NCBI RefSeq assembly: GCF_000220395.1
Contig: NW_004086829.1
Span: 1-53,508 of the forward strand
Length of the DNA stretch: 53,508 bases
Origin: Ichthyophthirius multifiliis
Taxonomy: Eukaryota > Ciliophora > Oligohymenophorea > Hymenostomatida
Direction: 5' to 3'
The notes under the pieces were generated by a model. The model was given only the letters and a program-made list of their open reading frames with translations, was not told the origin of the DNA and did not search any database. Both the position numbers and the translations under genes were made by a program. Shown piece by piece: positions 25,867 through 39,246 of this stretch. How positions within the stretch are numbered: position 1 is the first letter of the stretch; every line of letters starts with the position of its first letter.

Positions 25867-25985
25867 TATATTTATTTTATATCTATATATAATATTTTGA
25901 TTAACATTTTTTTTTTTTAATAAACATATTTATTGTCATTTCTTCCTTTATATTATATTATTTCTTTAAATATTTTTTTAGTCTT
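25477..25985. other. convergent intergenic region
   Basis: About 510 bp between the stop of the MORN gene (plus) and the stop of the second SAPS gene (minus). It contains A/T runs and a (TA)n stretch at about 25837-25870. No coding signal was seen. Confidence 0.55.
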
Positions 25986-28106
25986 TCATAAATCTAAATC
26001 TTCCATTAATTAATCTACAGAATGGCTTTATTATATCTTCCAATAATTGTGTTCAAAAAATTCACTTTAAATATCTTATTTTTCAATTATATCTATTCTA
26101 AATTAAAAAAAATAATATATAAAATAAAATAAAATTAAATAAAATTACATTTATTATTATTATTATTGTTAATAATTAAAATAATTACTATTTCCTTCTT
26201 AATTATCTTCTTAATATTTTTCATTTTCTTCTTAAAATTCATCTTTTTAAAATTCTTATTTTTCTATATTTTATGTCATTTCTTCATTAATAGAATTTTT
26301 CTTTTATTCATTCTTTCTCAAATTAGTTAAATACGTATTAAATTTCTATTTTTTGTATTTTTTTTAATATTTAATAAAAAATACCTCATATATTTTTTGA
26401 ATATCGATTTCATAAGAATTATTTGTTTATTCTTTCTTTTTTTTCGGATCATCTCCTGCTAATAAAGAATTTTAGACTTCTAGAATTCCTTTGTAAGTTA
26501 GATCTATATAATTATTCCAAATTTCGTTTTCTTATTGTAAATCTAAGCATATTTAAGATTAATTTTCGTATATTTTTTTAGCAAAATTAGTAAGATATCC
26601 TATATATCCGTTTCTAATTTATTTCTTAGTTTTTTAATTTGAAAAAAATTAGTTTTCAGAATAATTAGAAATGAATGAGAGAATATTAAATTCACCAAAT
26701 AAACATTTTCTTATAATTTCAGATTTTTATTCAAAAACTATATTTAAACCTTCATTTATTATTTTCTCTATTTATATATGTAATACATTATTCCAAGGAT
26801 AATTAATCATTAATTTCTATATTTATAAAAAAAACAAAAAATTTATAAAATACATACAAATATTTTTATAAAATAAATAAAAATTATTATAGTATAAATA
26901 TATATATAATATATATATAATATATATATATTTATTTATTTATATATTTTAAATATATTTCATAAAAGTTTATTTTTAAAAATTACCAAAATTGTTTCAA
27001 ATAAATTATTTTTGGCCATTTATTCAATCAAATTCAAATTATTGCAACCCATTATATGTTAAAACAATTCTATTACTCTCATTTTCCCATTACTGAAAGG
27101 TTACACGATATCTCCAAAGGTTGTCTAATGTTCTAAGAATATTTAATTTTTTTACTATTTAGATAATAATTAAATTAATGAAGGTATATATTATAAGAAT
27201 AGATCTTAATTAGGAAAATAAAGATCGTCTTCTTCAATAACAACTTCATCTTCTTCCTCATCTTATTTGATTTACTTGTTTTTTTTTATCGCATTTTATT
27301 ATTATAATAAATAACTATTTGACTTAAATTATTTGCTTCTGTAGTTAATTATTTAGATTCTAAAACGATTTTTATATATATTTGTACAATTTAAGGTTAT
27401 AGAAGGTAGTTTAAAGATGTCTAAATACATATATTGGGATTAAAAGAATTTTAATGTGAAAATATTTCATTTATTATTTAGTTTATATTGTCTTTTTCCT
27501 CAGTATTTAAATCATTTATTTTTTCTAGTTTTTAGTGAATTTTTTCAAGAATATATAGTCTTTCTTTCTATATATGTATTTTTATATAATTTTTGTTTAT
27601 TTTTTTTTTATTTTACTTTATATATATCTTCTTATATTTATTAATTAGTTATATCACTTCCTACATTTAAAATTAGTTTTTAAACTATGTCTGCTATACT
27701 ACGATTTACTAAATTATTTATTAAATTATCTAATACTTATTATGTTTAATCTTATATTACGTTAAAGAACTTTTTTATAAATTAAATAAATATTTATTTG
27801 AAATTCTTATATATTTAATACTTATCCGTTTTATAATAATATATTAGTCATAGCTTTATTAAAATAACCTGCTAAAGTATCATCTAATGTATCTTTGGTA
27901 TTAACAAATTCAAGAAGTTAATAAATTAATTGTTATCCAGTTATTTTTTAATTAGATTATTTATTATTTAATATTTTATTTTCTTCTTATTCGTGATTTT
28001 AATGCTATATAGATTATTCTTTGGTATTTTCCTTTTCTTCTTCTTCTTCTGATTGCGCATAATTATCCTTTTATATTATAATTTATTTTAGGAAAATTTA
28101 AATATT

Positions 28107-28182
<76 letters not shown>

Positions 28183-28763
28183 TAAATTAAATACTTAATA
28201 GTTTTATTCTTCTTCATAAAAATTATACTCATCATCATCTTTTAAATCATAATATATTGATTGCAATCCGTTTAATTAAATTCCTAATATTTCACTAGAT
28301 AAAAAAGGATATTTATAGAGTTTTTTTTCATCTGTTTCTTATTAATGCGGCATTTTAGTAATAAAATTAATTAGTTGTTATAAAAAACCATTATTTTTTC
28401 TTAAACTTAATATAATTTTAAAAAATATATTATTATATATTGCATAAATATAAATATAATTTTTAAAAATATAATAATATATATATAAATATATTTATAT
28501 CTATATAATTTTTTTTTACAATTTTATAAACTTTTTTGTATTTTGCTTTATTTCTGTAACTATATTTTCTGTATCTAATAATGTTTCAACTGTTAAATTT
28601 TATTATTTTAATATATTATCTAAGCTATATGAATTTCCTTAATATCCATAATTATTACAGTAAGATCTATTTTTTTAATATATATTAAGTTTTAGATTTA
28701 ATTGTAATTTTAAATATAAGAATTTATTTTTAACTTTATTGGTATTAATTAACCGAGAAACAT
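25986..28763 (-). CDS. SAPS-domain phosphatase regulatory subunit, paralogue 2
   Basis: Start at 28763-28761 with a 10-nt first exon, 116-nt intron (28638-28753), then NSYSLDNILKQQNLTVETLL, giving an MFLG start like paralogue 1. SAPS motifs follow: LLDTENIVTEIKQNTKK, then after an intron FLQQLINFITKMPHQQ and KKLYKYPFLSSEILG. After an acidic stretch broken by a TA-rich intron come DTLDDTLAGYFNKAMTN, FLEHQTTFGDIVQPF, NGKMRVIELFQHIMG, YPWNNVLHIQIEKII and NGYIGYLTNFAKKIYENQ. The acidic C-terminus ends in VDQLMEDLDL, TGA 25988-25986. SAPS proteins bind the PP6/Sit4 catalytic subunit. I saw no frame break in the parts I read, unlike paralogue 1. Confidence 0.85.
28110..28168. repeat. (TA)n tract in a SAPS intron
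   Basis: Almost 60 bp of uninterrupted TA within an intron of the second SAPS gene, between its acidic segment and the LAGYF region. Confidence 0.9.
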
Positions 28764-29156
28764 TTTTTTTTTGTTGGAAATTGATTTTTTATTTATTTAA
28801 ATTTTTTTGTTTAATTTATATTTTTCTTTATTAAATTTAATTTTAAAATTATTTACAAAGATTATTACTTATTATTTTAATATTATAATAATAATATGAA
28901 ATATTTGATAATATCAATATTTATTTATTACAAATATTATCAAAAAATAAATTTAATTAAATATATATTATAATATTTAAAAATTAATTTAAATTTTATA
29001 TTTTTAATAGTTAATTTTTAACTAAAAAATAATAATTTTTACTATAAAAATAAAATATTAATTTATAATATATAAAAATATATAAATATCTAGTTTACTT
29101 TATTTTATATAATTATCAATAAAAAATACAAAAATAATTAATACTAAATTAAAAAA
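28764..29156. promoter_or_regulatory. compact divergent promoter region
   Basis: The 393 bp between the start codons of the second SAPS gene (minus) and the RAP gene (plus) must hold both promoters. It is A/T-rich and I can point to no specific motif. The call rests on gene arrangement only. Confidence 0.4.
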
Positions 29157-32100
29157 ATGTTCAAATAATTAAAATATAATTTTTCTTAAATTAACTAATA
29201 TATATGTTAAAGTGAATATCTTTAATAATATTAATATTAACTTCAACCTCTATATAAATACTAATAATAAGCAAAAAAATAAGAAAACAATAAATAAATA
29301 ATATAGATATTATAAGAAGAGAAATAAATATATTAAAGATATGATATTCGAACATATTTATAAGACAATAATATAAATTAGATAGTTTAATCAATATCTA
29401 ATATACCATTAAAATAATAAGAATTAGAAAATATACTAAAACATATAATGAGCATGAAATATGACATTTAAAGCGAAATACATAATATAATTTTTATTAT
29501 ATATAAAATATATAAAATATATAAAAGTTAATAAAAATTTTGTTTGGATAAATATGAGGAAAATTAAATAAGAAAACAACTTGAAATATTAAAAGAATAA
29601 GCAGAAAATAATAAAATAAAATTTAAAGAATTTACAATATCTTTAGGATGTATATTTAGAATAACTTCTAAATAATTTTAAAATGAAACAAATTAATTAT
29701 TATAGGAATTATTAAATTTAAATTTAAAATTGGGAATATAATGTTTCTAAGAAAAAGATAATAATAATTATAATGGAGAAGAAATTTATTTGTGTTCAAA
29801 AGTTTTATAAATGAATAAAAATAGGTAATTTTCATTATTTATTTAAAGGAAATTGATTGAAATATGCTTTTGGAAATTTAATAAATAATATATTTTAAAA
29901 ATTTTAAAGATTTTTAAAAATATAAAAGAAAAAGTAGATATTTATATTTTAGAATAATTAGAAAATTAAAAAAATTTAATAAATAGTTTAAATATTACAG
30001 ATTTATATATTTATATTAGAATAAATTAAATTTCAGGAAATGAAAATTTTAAATTTGTTATTTCTAAAATATATAGGTAAAAATAAATAAATATAAAACT
30101 ATTAAAATAAATTATATGAAATAAATATAATAAATACAATATAAATGTAAAAATAAATAATTTTTATAAATATATATATATATATTCATATATTAATATA
30201 TTGTTATTTTTATATATTTATTTTATTAAATTACATAAATAGATTTTAAATTATATAGTAGAATATTTAATTATTTCATAATCTCGAATAATTTTATAAT
30301 TATTCTTATATTCATCATCTAATATTGAAACATAATTTTTAATAATATTAATAGATTTATTTTTTCTCTTATTTTAAATTTCATATTAGCTTAGATAATA
30401 TAAAAAAATATTTAATAGATATATCAGTTTCTTAGTCTGATATTTATTATCTATTATAGATTATTGATTGCTATATTTCCTATTTGAATAATATTGAGTT
30501 TTTTGTTATTGAAAAGTTTATTAATAATTCACATTTATTAACATTTGTAGAAAATAAAGTTTACCTCTTTTAATCATTAGTGGATTAAATATGTTAAAAA
30601 TGTAAAAAATTTATATTGATATTTCAGTACATGGTCATTATTAGTGTAATTGGATTTTTACAGATTAATTATGCTAATTTTTGGGAATTCTATTAGATTT
30701 TTTTTAAAAAAATGGCAGTGTATTTATTGATTAAATTTTACTTTTGAGCTAGTTCGATAATTTGATGTAAAATTGTTTTTTTAAAAACTAGTATAAATGC
30801 GAAAAATATGTCGATTTTGTTTTTAATGAAATTTATAAAATGAATTTTTCTTAAAAGGAATAATTTTAAATTTTAGTATTAAAGTTTTTAGTTAATAATA
30901 AAGAATTTTTAAATGAAAATAAAAAAGATGAAATTTAGTACTTTTTATAAAAAATATACATTTTAATGGAATAAAATATTGATTATGAGAAGATTTATTA
31001 CTTTAGTTTATTATAAGTCCAATTTTTCGGAGGAAAATAAGTAGATTTTGTTGAAAAATTAAGAATTTAATTTTTATAATTAATAAGTAAATTTGAAATT
31101 CGTAAAAATTTTGAATTTAATTAAGGAATTCATATTTTTTTTAATTAGAATATTAAAACTAGTAATTTTTAGTTTTCAGAATATATTCCTAACATTATTA
31201 AATTATTGGATATATAAGTAAATGAAAAAATAGAAGAAATATTATTAAAAAGCAGTAAATTGTGGAAAGGTAACTTTTTTTTCGAAAATTTATCTATTTT
31301 AAATAGTCTTAAGTTAATAAATATTGATATTTTAAATAATTGTTGTTATAATATTTTAACTTTACTTGTTTATATTTAAGAAAAAGAGTATTTTTCTATT
31401 AATAGATATTTATTTTAAACTGATGAAGATATTTTATTTCTTATTGATATTTTTTGTAATTAATTTAATGTACTTATTTAAAAAAATTAATAAAATTTAA
31501 TAAATGATTATAATGTAGGATATTTAACTATTTTCGCGTCTTTTGTTTTTAATAAATTAAATAATCTATAATTAGAAGTAAAAAAAAAAAAAATCTTTAA
31601 TTTTTATTTTAAAAAAAAAAATTAGATTTTTTTAGCATTATTTGATAAATTTCATTATTTCTTTTATCCTAAATTTAATGAGTAATTATATTTTTATTAA
31701 AAATAGAATAAATAATAAATCAATGTATAAAATTTTGTTTATTATTTAGGTAATAATATATAATTTTATATTATTATTTTTTAAATAAATAAAAAAAAAA
31801 GATTAAATATTAAAAGATTAAAATATTACTTAATAATAATTATAAGAAATAATCAATACTATATTTGATAAGAATATAAAATCTATTGAAATATATCATT
31901 TTTAAAAATAAGTATAATTTCTATCATAATTATGTATTAAATTGACTTAAGAATAATTAGAATTATTAATAGAAAAATATAATTAAATAACAGAAGAAAA
32001 AATGAATTTACAAATATCAATAAATATGTTATAGATAATTCTTGTTTAATAATATGAAATAAATAAATATAAATAATAAATATAAGATTTTTGGAAATAT

Positions 32101-32815
32101 ATATATAGTCAATTTAAAAATTAATTTGAATACGAAAACTATGAGGATGAGAAAATATAGAATTTTAAAAATATATAGATAATTTTAAGTATAGGAATAT
32201 TAAAGAGAAAACAAAAAATAAATAAATAGTATATATGCAGTGTATAAATTTCCTTTATAGAAATTAATAAATGAGGAAAGTTAAACTATCTAATTTAGTT
32301 CTTTTTAATAATACATCTATAAATTCTCAAAAAAGAAATAATTTAATTAATAATTATTTTTAAAGGATAAATTATAGTTGTTTTTGTTATATTAAATATC
32401 TATAGGATTTATAAATTTATAAGAATTTCCTTTTAATTAAGAAAATATAGAAAAGTATCTTAAAAATGTGTTTTCTTAAAAATTAAAATCTACTTAAACT
32501 TATTAAAATTTTTAATTTGATATGAAATTTATTTTAGAAGATTTTTAATTTACATTTTTATAAAACTAGATTGTTAATGGTTTTTTTTTAGATTTTGTCA
32601 TTTCTAATAAAAAAATTGGATTTTTTTATGCATAAAACCATGTTATTAGTCTATAAGAATCTTTTTAACCAAATTAATTGGAAATTTTAGCTATTAAATA
32701 TATGGAAAAATTGGGATGGAAAATATGTGTATGTTTTGAAGTTGAATGGGATAAATTAACTATTTAAACTAAAACTGAGAAGGTTTTAAAATTATTAAAT
32801 ATAGATAAATTTTGA
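29157..32815 (+). CDS. large RAP-domain protein, probably mitochondrial RNA-binding
   Basis: Exons 29157-30076, 30243-30601, 30628-31749, 31802-32188 and 32241-32815 keep one frame to TGA 32813-32815 and give about 1,120 residues. The N-terminus (MFKQLKYNFSQINQYI) is basic/polar and could be a mitochondrial targeting sequence. The long middle is Leu/Ile/Phe-rich helical sequence such as FTDQLCQFLGILLDFFQ and YEKIYYFSLLQVQFFGG, as in FASTK-like helical-repeat proteins. The C-terminus has DFVISNKKIGFFYAQNHVI, LEILAIKYMEKLGWKICVCF and EVEWDKL, which fits the RAP domain found in organellar RNA-processing factors. The second intron is only 26 nt (30602-30627). The fourth (32189-32240) avoids an in-frame TGA. 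The RAP call is by motif, and the mitochondrial role is inferred. Confidence 0.77.
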
Positions 32816-32874
32816 TTTAAAAATATATATTTTTTATACATAAAATTAAACTTTATTTAATTTTTTTTTATTTT

Positions 32875-34226
32875 TCAAAGTTCTTTATACTAAATATTTG
32901 TTAGACTTTTTTATTTTTTTTTTAAATAAAATTTATATTTTACATTATAATTGAATCTATAATTTTATTTTAAATTTCAATTTTATATTCATCTTTACAA
33001 GGTTAAATTATACCATCAATAGGATATGTAACTCTATATTTTAAGGCAAGTAATCTAAATAATTATAAATTTATTTAATTCTCGTCTTCTTTTTCATTTA
33101 ATAGTTTTTATTGTATTTAATTAATACATTATTATATCCATTAATTGAACTAAGTTTATGTAAATAAATCTTAGTTTAAATTTTTTAATTATTATTCTTA
33201 TATTTCTTCATCTTCATTTTAAACAAATGTTAATTAATTAATTCTTCTTTTTTTTTTTTTATTATTTAATTCTTTTTTTTTCCTTATTAAAAAAAGAAAA
33301 AAAATACTTTTTATAAATATATAAAGGGATTGTTAATCTTCTTGTATCTTAACTAAAAAGTTCATTTAAATTAATCAAAAATATATTTAAAGAATCACTT
33401 TTTTTTTTTAATTTTTTTATTTAATAAAAAAAAAAAATCAAACTTTTTTTTCAAATAAGCAATATTTTAGCTTCTTAAAAATAACTCGAATAAAATATCA
33501 GTAATTGACTCCCTTATATATTTTAAAGTATCTATAATTTCATCTTTTTTATTTAATTTTTTTTTGATTAAAATGGCTTTTTTACTTTTAAGATGTTTTA
33601 TTTTTTAATTTAAAATTAAAATTCTTTTTTGGTATTCTTCTTCTTTTTTCTTAAATTCTTCTTTTAGTTCTTTTATTTCTTTTTTGAGTTCTTTATTTTC
33701 TTATTCTAAAACTCTTAATAATTATTATTATTCGAAAACTTTATTCTTTAAATTATAATTTTCATGTTTTAATTCTATATTTTCAGCTTTTAAAGTATCA
33801 AATTCAACTCTTTATTCGACTTTTGATTTTATTTAATAAAAAATGAAAATTTAGTTTTTTACTTTATTAAATATTTTATTCTAATTCTTTATCTTTTAAT
33901 CTTCTTCTTGTTTCTTCTTCTATTCTTAATTACATATAATCTTCTAATTCTTTAACTTTTTTTTGAAGTGTATCTATTAATAGCTCTTTATTTGTATTTT
34001 CATATTATAATTTAATAATTTTCTTCTTCATTATTTATTTATTTGTTATATTTTATTATTTCATTTTTTTCTTATTTTTTAAATTCCTTCAATAATGTAT
34101 TTCTTAAATCATTTTTGTTTAGTTTTGTTTAAAAATAAAAAATATTAAAATAATATTACTTTTATTTTAAAACATCCTCATATAGTTTTTTATATTTATC
34201 TAATTCTTATTTACTTTTTTTTTTAA

Positions 34227-34260
<34 letters not shown>

Positions 34261-34281
34261 TTATTTTGTTTTTTTTGACAT
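32875..34281 (-). CDS. coiled-coil protein, unrecognised
   Basis: Start codon 34281-34279 (MSKKTK), TGA 32877-32875. Introns inferred at 34103-34159, 33820-33862, 33398-33443, 33247-33307 and 32906-32943 (38-61 nt) keep frame and give about 387 residues. The middle is a strong coiled coil, for example LQKKVKELEDYMQLRIEEET and EQENKELKKEIKELKEEFKK. A less coiled C-terminal part contains LQLFRLLALKYRVTYPIDG and IIQPCKDEYKIEI, which may be a conserved domain, but I do not recognise it. The second exon is one base out of phase (possibly the 4-base run at 34019-34022), unless the first intron instead ends at 34087, which restores the frame without a break. The gene converges on the RAP gene. Confidence 0.6.
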
Positions 34282-35286
34282 GATGCTTTTTTTTTTTTAT
34301 TAAAAATAAAAAATAAAAAATACCAAAGAAATAGATTTTCTTAAAGTTTTTTTTAGTTTTTTTCAAAATGCCATATTCGCTTTTATAATTCTTCTATATA
34401 CTTTAATTTTTTATGTTTAATTAATATTATTATTATTATTTTATTTACTCGCTCTTTATTTTTATATTTTTAACTATTTTTTATTAAAATATTATTATTA
34501 TCTTAAATTTAAATTGTTGGGTTATTTGGTAAATTTTCTATGTCATAAGGATTACTTGATTAATATTCTTTATATGTATTTGATATACATTCATAATTCT
34601 AATTTTTATTTATGGGATTATTATTTATTTCTGTTTTTGTTTGTTTTTTTAAATACTTCTTTTGCAAAATTTATTGACATCTTTTTAATATATATGTTGA
34701 TTTCTTTAATTAAATATAAAATTAAGAGAATTTTTTAAAAAAAAACAAAAAATATTTAAGTTTGAGTAATATTTAATATAATAATTATAAATAAAAAAAC
34801 AGTCTAAAAAAATTATACTAAATGATTATATAAAAATGAAAATATATCATTAATAATTTATAAATAAATGCTATTAATATTAATGTAATAAAATAAAAAA
34901 AATTGATTAAATGTATTTAAAAATATATGTATTACCAATATTTATATTAATAATAGTAAATATAATTAAAAAATAATAAAATTAATATATATTTGTATTA
35001 TATTAAAATAATGTTTATATTTTTATTTATGTATTTTAAATAATTGATAAATATTTTAAATTTATATATATATATATATATATATATGATAAATTTTCAT
35101 TAAATAATTTTAATTAATCATTCTAAAAAGTTTAAATTAATTTATATAAAAATTTTTATATACAATTAAAAATATGTTTTCGATAAAAATAAAAATTAAT
35201 ACACATAATAATATCATATATTAAATAATTAAATATTATTATTTAAAAATTAATAATAAATAAAATATATTTTTTTTACAAATCTT
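34282..35286. other. intergenic AT-rich region
   Basis: About 1 kb upstream of the coiled-coil gene. Several standard-code frames are open here because of A/T bias. None has residues or composition like the real genes. A (TA)n run lies at about 35064-35087. Confidence 0.5.
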
Positions 35287-35810
35287 TCAATATCTTACAT
35301 AATGTTCTTCGTAAATTATATAATTTTATATATTTAGTTTATATTCTAAATTTGTTTTTAGTCTCAATAAAAGCGAAAGTTAGTTATTTTATATAAACTT
35401 TTTATAGTAAATTATAATGATATTATTTATTTAATTATATATATTTCATAGAAACATAATTTATTTATTTACTATTTTAAATTTAACCTTTATTCATTAT
35501 AATATAATTTATAGTAAAATAGTATTTATAGTTTATATAATATATTCATTTAAATATATTATTCCTTAATAAATTTCTAGATCTATTAAAATATTATATT
35601 TGTAATTAAGTTATTTCTTTTTAGTAATTTCCTCTTGTTTAATTTCTCTTCAGATTTTCCCATTTTATCTACCAATTTTCCACTATGAAGTATATAAAGT
35701 CATTATTCTTTAAGTGTATTTTAAATATTTAAGCTATTTTATCTTGTGTTTAATTACTAAAATTTAAGCTCAATTAATCTAATTGTAAGATACTAATAAT
35801 TATTTAAAAT
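35287..35810 (-). pseudogene. DUSP-like gene fragment or small gene
   Basis: A minus-strand frame reads ILQLDQLSLNFSNQTQDKIA, KIHLKNNDFIYFIVENW and QIKWENLKRNQTRGNYQKEI. The pattern xxNDFIYFIVxxWxxxWE resembles the start of a DUSP domain, which sits N-terminal to the catalytic domain in some ubiquitin-specific proteases. The frame stops at TGA 35548-35546. Further down the strand another frame has LEYKLNIQNYIIYEEHYVRY ending at TGA 35289-35287, which would fit the end of a DUSP domain after splicing. No protease catalytic domain is visible in the window. I cannot decide between a small DUSP-only gene, an incompletely resolved gene that also uses sequence up to about 36125, and a relic. Confidence 0.33.
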
Positions 35811-37491
35811 CTATATTTTTTTAAAAATAAATAAAAATTCATGGAAAAATAAAAAATCTTATTAAAATAATAATATAGATTATTATAAAGTCCATGCTTT
35901 CTGAATAAAATATCATTTTAAATAAAAATTAAACTAAGATACACACATTTATAAATCTAAAATTATATTATAAAGCTTTTGTATATTAGTATATTTTATT
36001 TTTCGTTTATATTTAAATCAACACATGTGAATTAAGAAATATTTATATAATAGTTCAATAAGTGTAAATATTTTATATTAAGTTCGTTTATTTTATAGTC
36101 TAACATTATTTAGGAAATTAAAAAAACATATATATAATTTATGTATTTGTATTAATTGAATATAAAAAAAAATAACTTTAATATATGACAAAAAATACAT
36201 GAATAAATTGGATTATTTTATTACAAAATAAAAAATATGTAGATAAAGATTTTATAAAAAAATAATAATTTATTCTTAAGTAAATAAAAAAAAAATCATG
36301 GAAGACAATAATTTTTAAAATTTTATATTCAATTAAAAATTTTAAAAAAAAAAAATTAAATTTTTTTTAAATAAAAATTAAATATATTCTATTTTTGAAT
36401 TTATTATATATAAGAAAAAAATGTATATAAATAAATATTATATATATATATATATATATATTTATTATTTTTTTATACATAAATTATAATATAATAATTA
36501 TATATAATTAATTATTTTTAATATTTATAAATATGTATTTTATTTTTTCATATATACCTATATTAGTATGTATATTTTCATATTTTTTCGAATAAAAATA
36601 TAAAATGTTATAATTAAAATTATTTTTTTTAAAGTGTTTTTATTTATTTATTTAATAATTAATGAATTTTGTTTGTTTGTTTGTCTATTTATTTCTTTTT
36701 ATTATTTTTTTTAATATACATAATCATTCTAAATATTTATTTATTTTTTTCTCTTTAAATTATAAAAATCTATTTTTTTATTTATATGAAATCTTTAGAT
36801 TTTTATAAAATCAATTTTTATTTTTAATTTTGTTTATTTTTTTTATTCTGTAATTTTTTAAAAACATAATCAAAAAAAGAAGTCAATTTGTATTTATTTG
36901 AGATTATGTCAATTATTATTAAGTTTAAATATTATTTTGTAATATATATTTAACAATATATATGTATGTTTAATTTATTTTTATTTTTTTGTATGTAATA
37001 CATAATTTGTTAATATAATAATTTACTTAATTAATAATTTATATTGAACTTATTTTTTAAATTTTCTTTTATTATTAGCTTATTATATATGACTCATTAA
37101 AATATTTTTGTAAAAATATAAAAATTAAAAATTTAAAATTAAAATTAATCTAAATATAGTTTTAAATATTTTTAAAATGATAATTATTTATTGCTCTTAA
37201 AAATTATTAATTTTTTAACGATATTTCTTTTATAAATATTATTCACTTTGAAATTTATAATCATAAACATAATATTATTTATAATATTTAAAAAAAAAAA
37301 ACTTTATCCCGTTTATAAATTAAAAAATAAAATAGCATTTAAATGAGTATGTATATATATATATATATAAATTAGATTAATATTATATTTTAAATTAAAA
37401 TTTAGATTATTTTTTTATATGCTTATTTTAATTTATTTAAAAAAAAATAATTATTATTTTAAAAATTAATGAATAATTTTGAAAAAAAAAA
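35811..37491. other. intergenic AT-rich region
   Basis: About 1.7 kb with mostly A/T. A minus-strand stretch at about 36000-36115 reads KIFTLIELLYKYFLIHM and might be an exon of the DUSP-like gene. The rest shows (TA)n runs such as 36440-36461 and no other coding signal. Confidence 0.45.
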
Positions 37492-37724
37492 ATGAATTTA
37501 AATAATAACATTTAAAATATTAATTTTTAAAATATTAATTAAGAAATATTTAATTTTTCAGAAGATGCTTTTATTAAAGAAGCAGGAACTTATAGGAAAA
37601 AAATGATTTAAAATTTTTAATAAAAATTAAACTCAAAAAAAAAAATAGTAATAATAACCACTAAAATTTATAAAATGCATAAAATTAAATTGATTAAGAA
37701 AATTAGAATAAATAATAAGATTGA
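37492..37724 (+). CDS. possible small Asn/Gln-rich ORF
   Basis: From ATG 37492 the ciliate-code frame reads MNLNNNIQNINFQNINQEIF, then FSEDAFIKEAGTYRKKMI and QNFQQKLN before an A11 run (37635-37645). If that run is one base short, the frame continues as a hydrophilic NNNHQNLQNAQNQIDQEN tail to TGA 37722-37724. As written it continues in a more hydrophobic frame. The less AT-rich SEDAFIKEAGTYRKK part argues for coding. I do not recognise the protein. Confidence 0.35.
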
Positions 37725-38951
37725 AGAAATAATTTTCATTATAATATAGAAAATAGTATATTTGAATTTTTTTTTATGATTAAAAATTGATGAATGTGCA
37801 TAGATTTTAAAAAATAATAATTTATATATAAATAAATTTTCCAATTTTTTTTTTTTTTTTAATCAAAAAAAAATAAAAAAAATATTAATATTATATGTTA
37901 ATTATTTTTACTTAATAATTATGTATTTATTTATTTTTATAAAATAGTTTACATTTCTTTTTTTTTTAAAAAAAAAAAAATTATTCTAAAAATATATATA
38001 TGTTTTTATTTAAAAAGTATAATAACAGAAAAATACGAAATATTCAAACGATTATTTAATTTATGTTGGTATTAAATTCAATTTTTATATATATAAATTT
38101 ATTAATAAAGTAAAAATAAATCAATTAAATATAAATTTAATTTAATTTTTAAAAATTAAATTTAAAAAATAATAACTATATAAATATATATACATATATA
38201 TATATATATATTTACATATATATACAAACATATTATTAAAAAAAATAAAACTATTTAATTATATAATAAAGTCTATTAATTTAACCCTAATTTTTATATA
38301 TTATTTAAATAATGAAAACTTTGAAATTTTAATAAAAATTAAATTTATAGAATTATTTATCAAAAAGTATTAAATTTAAAGTATATTTTATATGCAAATT
38401 TATATTTATTTTAAATTTAGAATTAAAACAGTTAAAAATATTTAAAAATAATAAAAAAATTTAATTAAATATTAAAAATATATTTAAAACATTTTTAAAA
38501 AAAAATGACAAATTTAGAATTAATTATATAGAAAAATTATTATTTTTAAATTTAAAATATTTTTTTTTTTTATAAATATAATATTATAATTATAATTACT
38601 ATATTTTATATTTTTTTTTTAAAAAAATAATAATAATTATTATATTATTTTATAACTTAAATTTTAATTAAAATATATAATTTTATTTTTATATATTATA
38701 AATATATTTAATAGTAAATATATATATATATATATTTATTTTTTTATTAAAAATATATATCATTAATATTTATAATTTTATAAAGACAATATAATTCGCG
38801 TAATAATATTTTTTTATTTTTTATATTTTTATTTATATTATTTTCAATAATGTTTTAATTTTTTTTTTGTTTAATTAATTAATTTATAATAAATTAAAAT
38901 TTCTATTATTCATAAAATAAAAATAAAAAACATTATATATAAAATAAAAAA
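37725..38951. other. intergenic AT-rich region
   Basis: About 1.2 kb upstream of the syntaxin gene. It holds A/T runs and several (TA)n tracts, for example 38180-38212 and 38716-38735. It should include the syntaxin promoter. Nothing else was seen. Confidence 0.55.
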
Positions 38952-39215
38952 ATGAATGATATATATATAGAATTAAAAGAATTAGCAATAAAAAATAATA
39001 TTACATTTTCATAATAATCTTCTATAAGAAATTCAATATAAGACATAGATAAAGATTTTTAAAAAACAATAAATGAAACATAATAAACAATTGAACTTAT
39101 AAATATAAATAATGAATAAATAGAAGAATTAAAATAAGAATTAATAGATACAGCATCAACATCTAAAGAAAAATGTAAATAATAATAATAATAATAATAA
39201 TAACAAAATTATATT

Positions 39216-39246
<31 letters not shown>

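Noticed and set aside
32150..32240. Frame break in the RAP gene at an A run
   Set aside because: A normal 52-nt intron (gtatag...tgcag, 32189-32240) explains the frame change.
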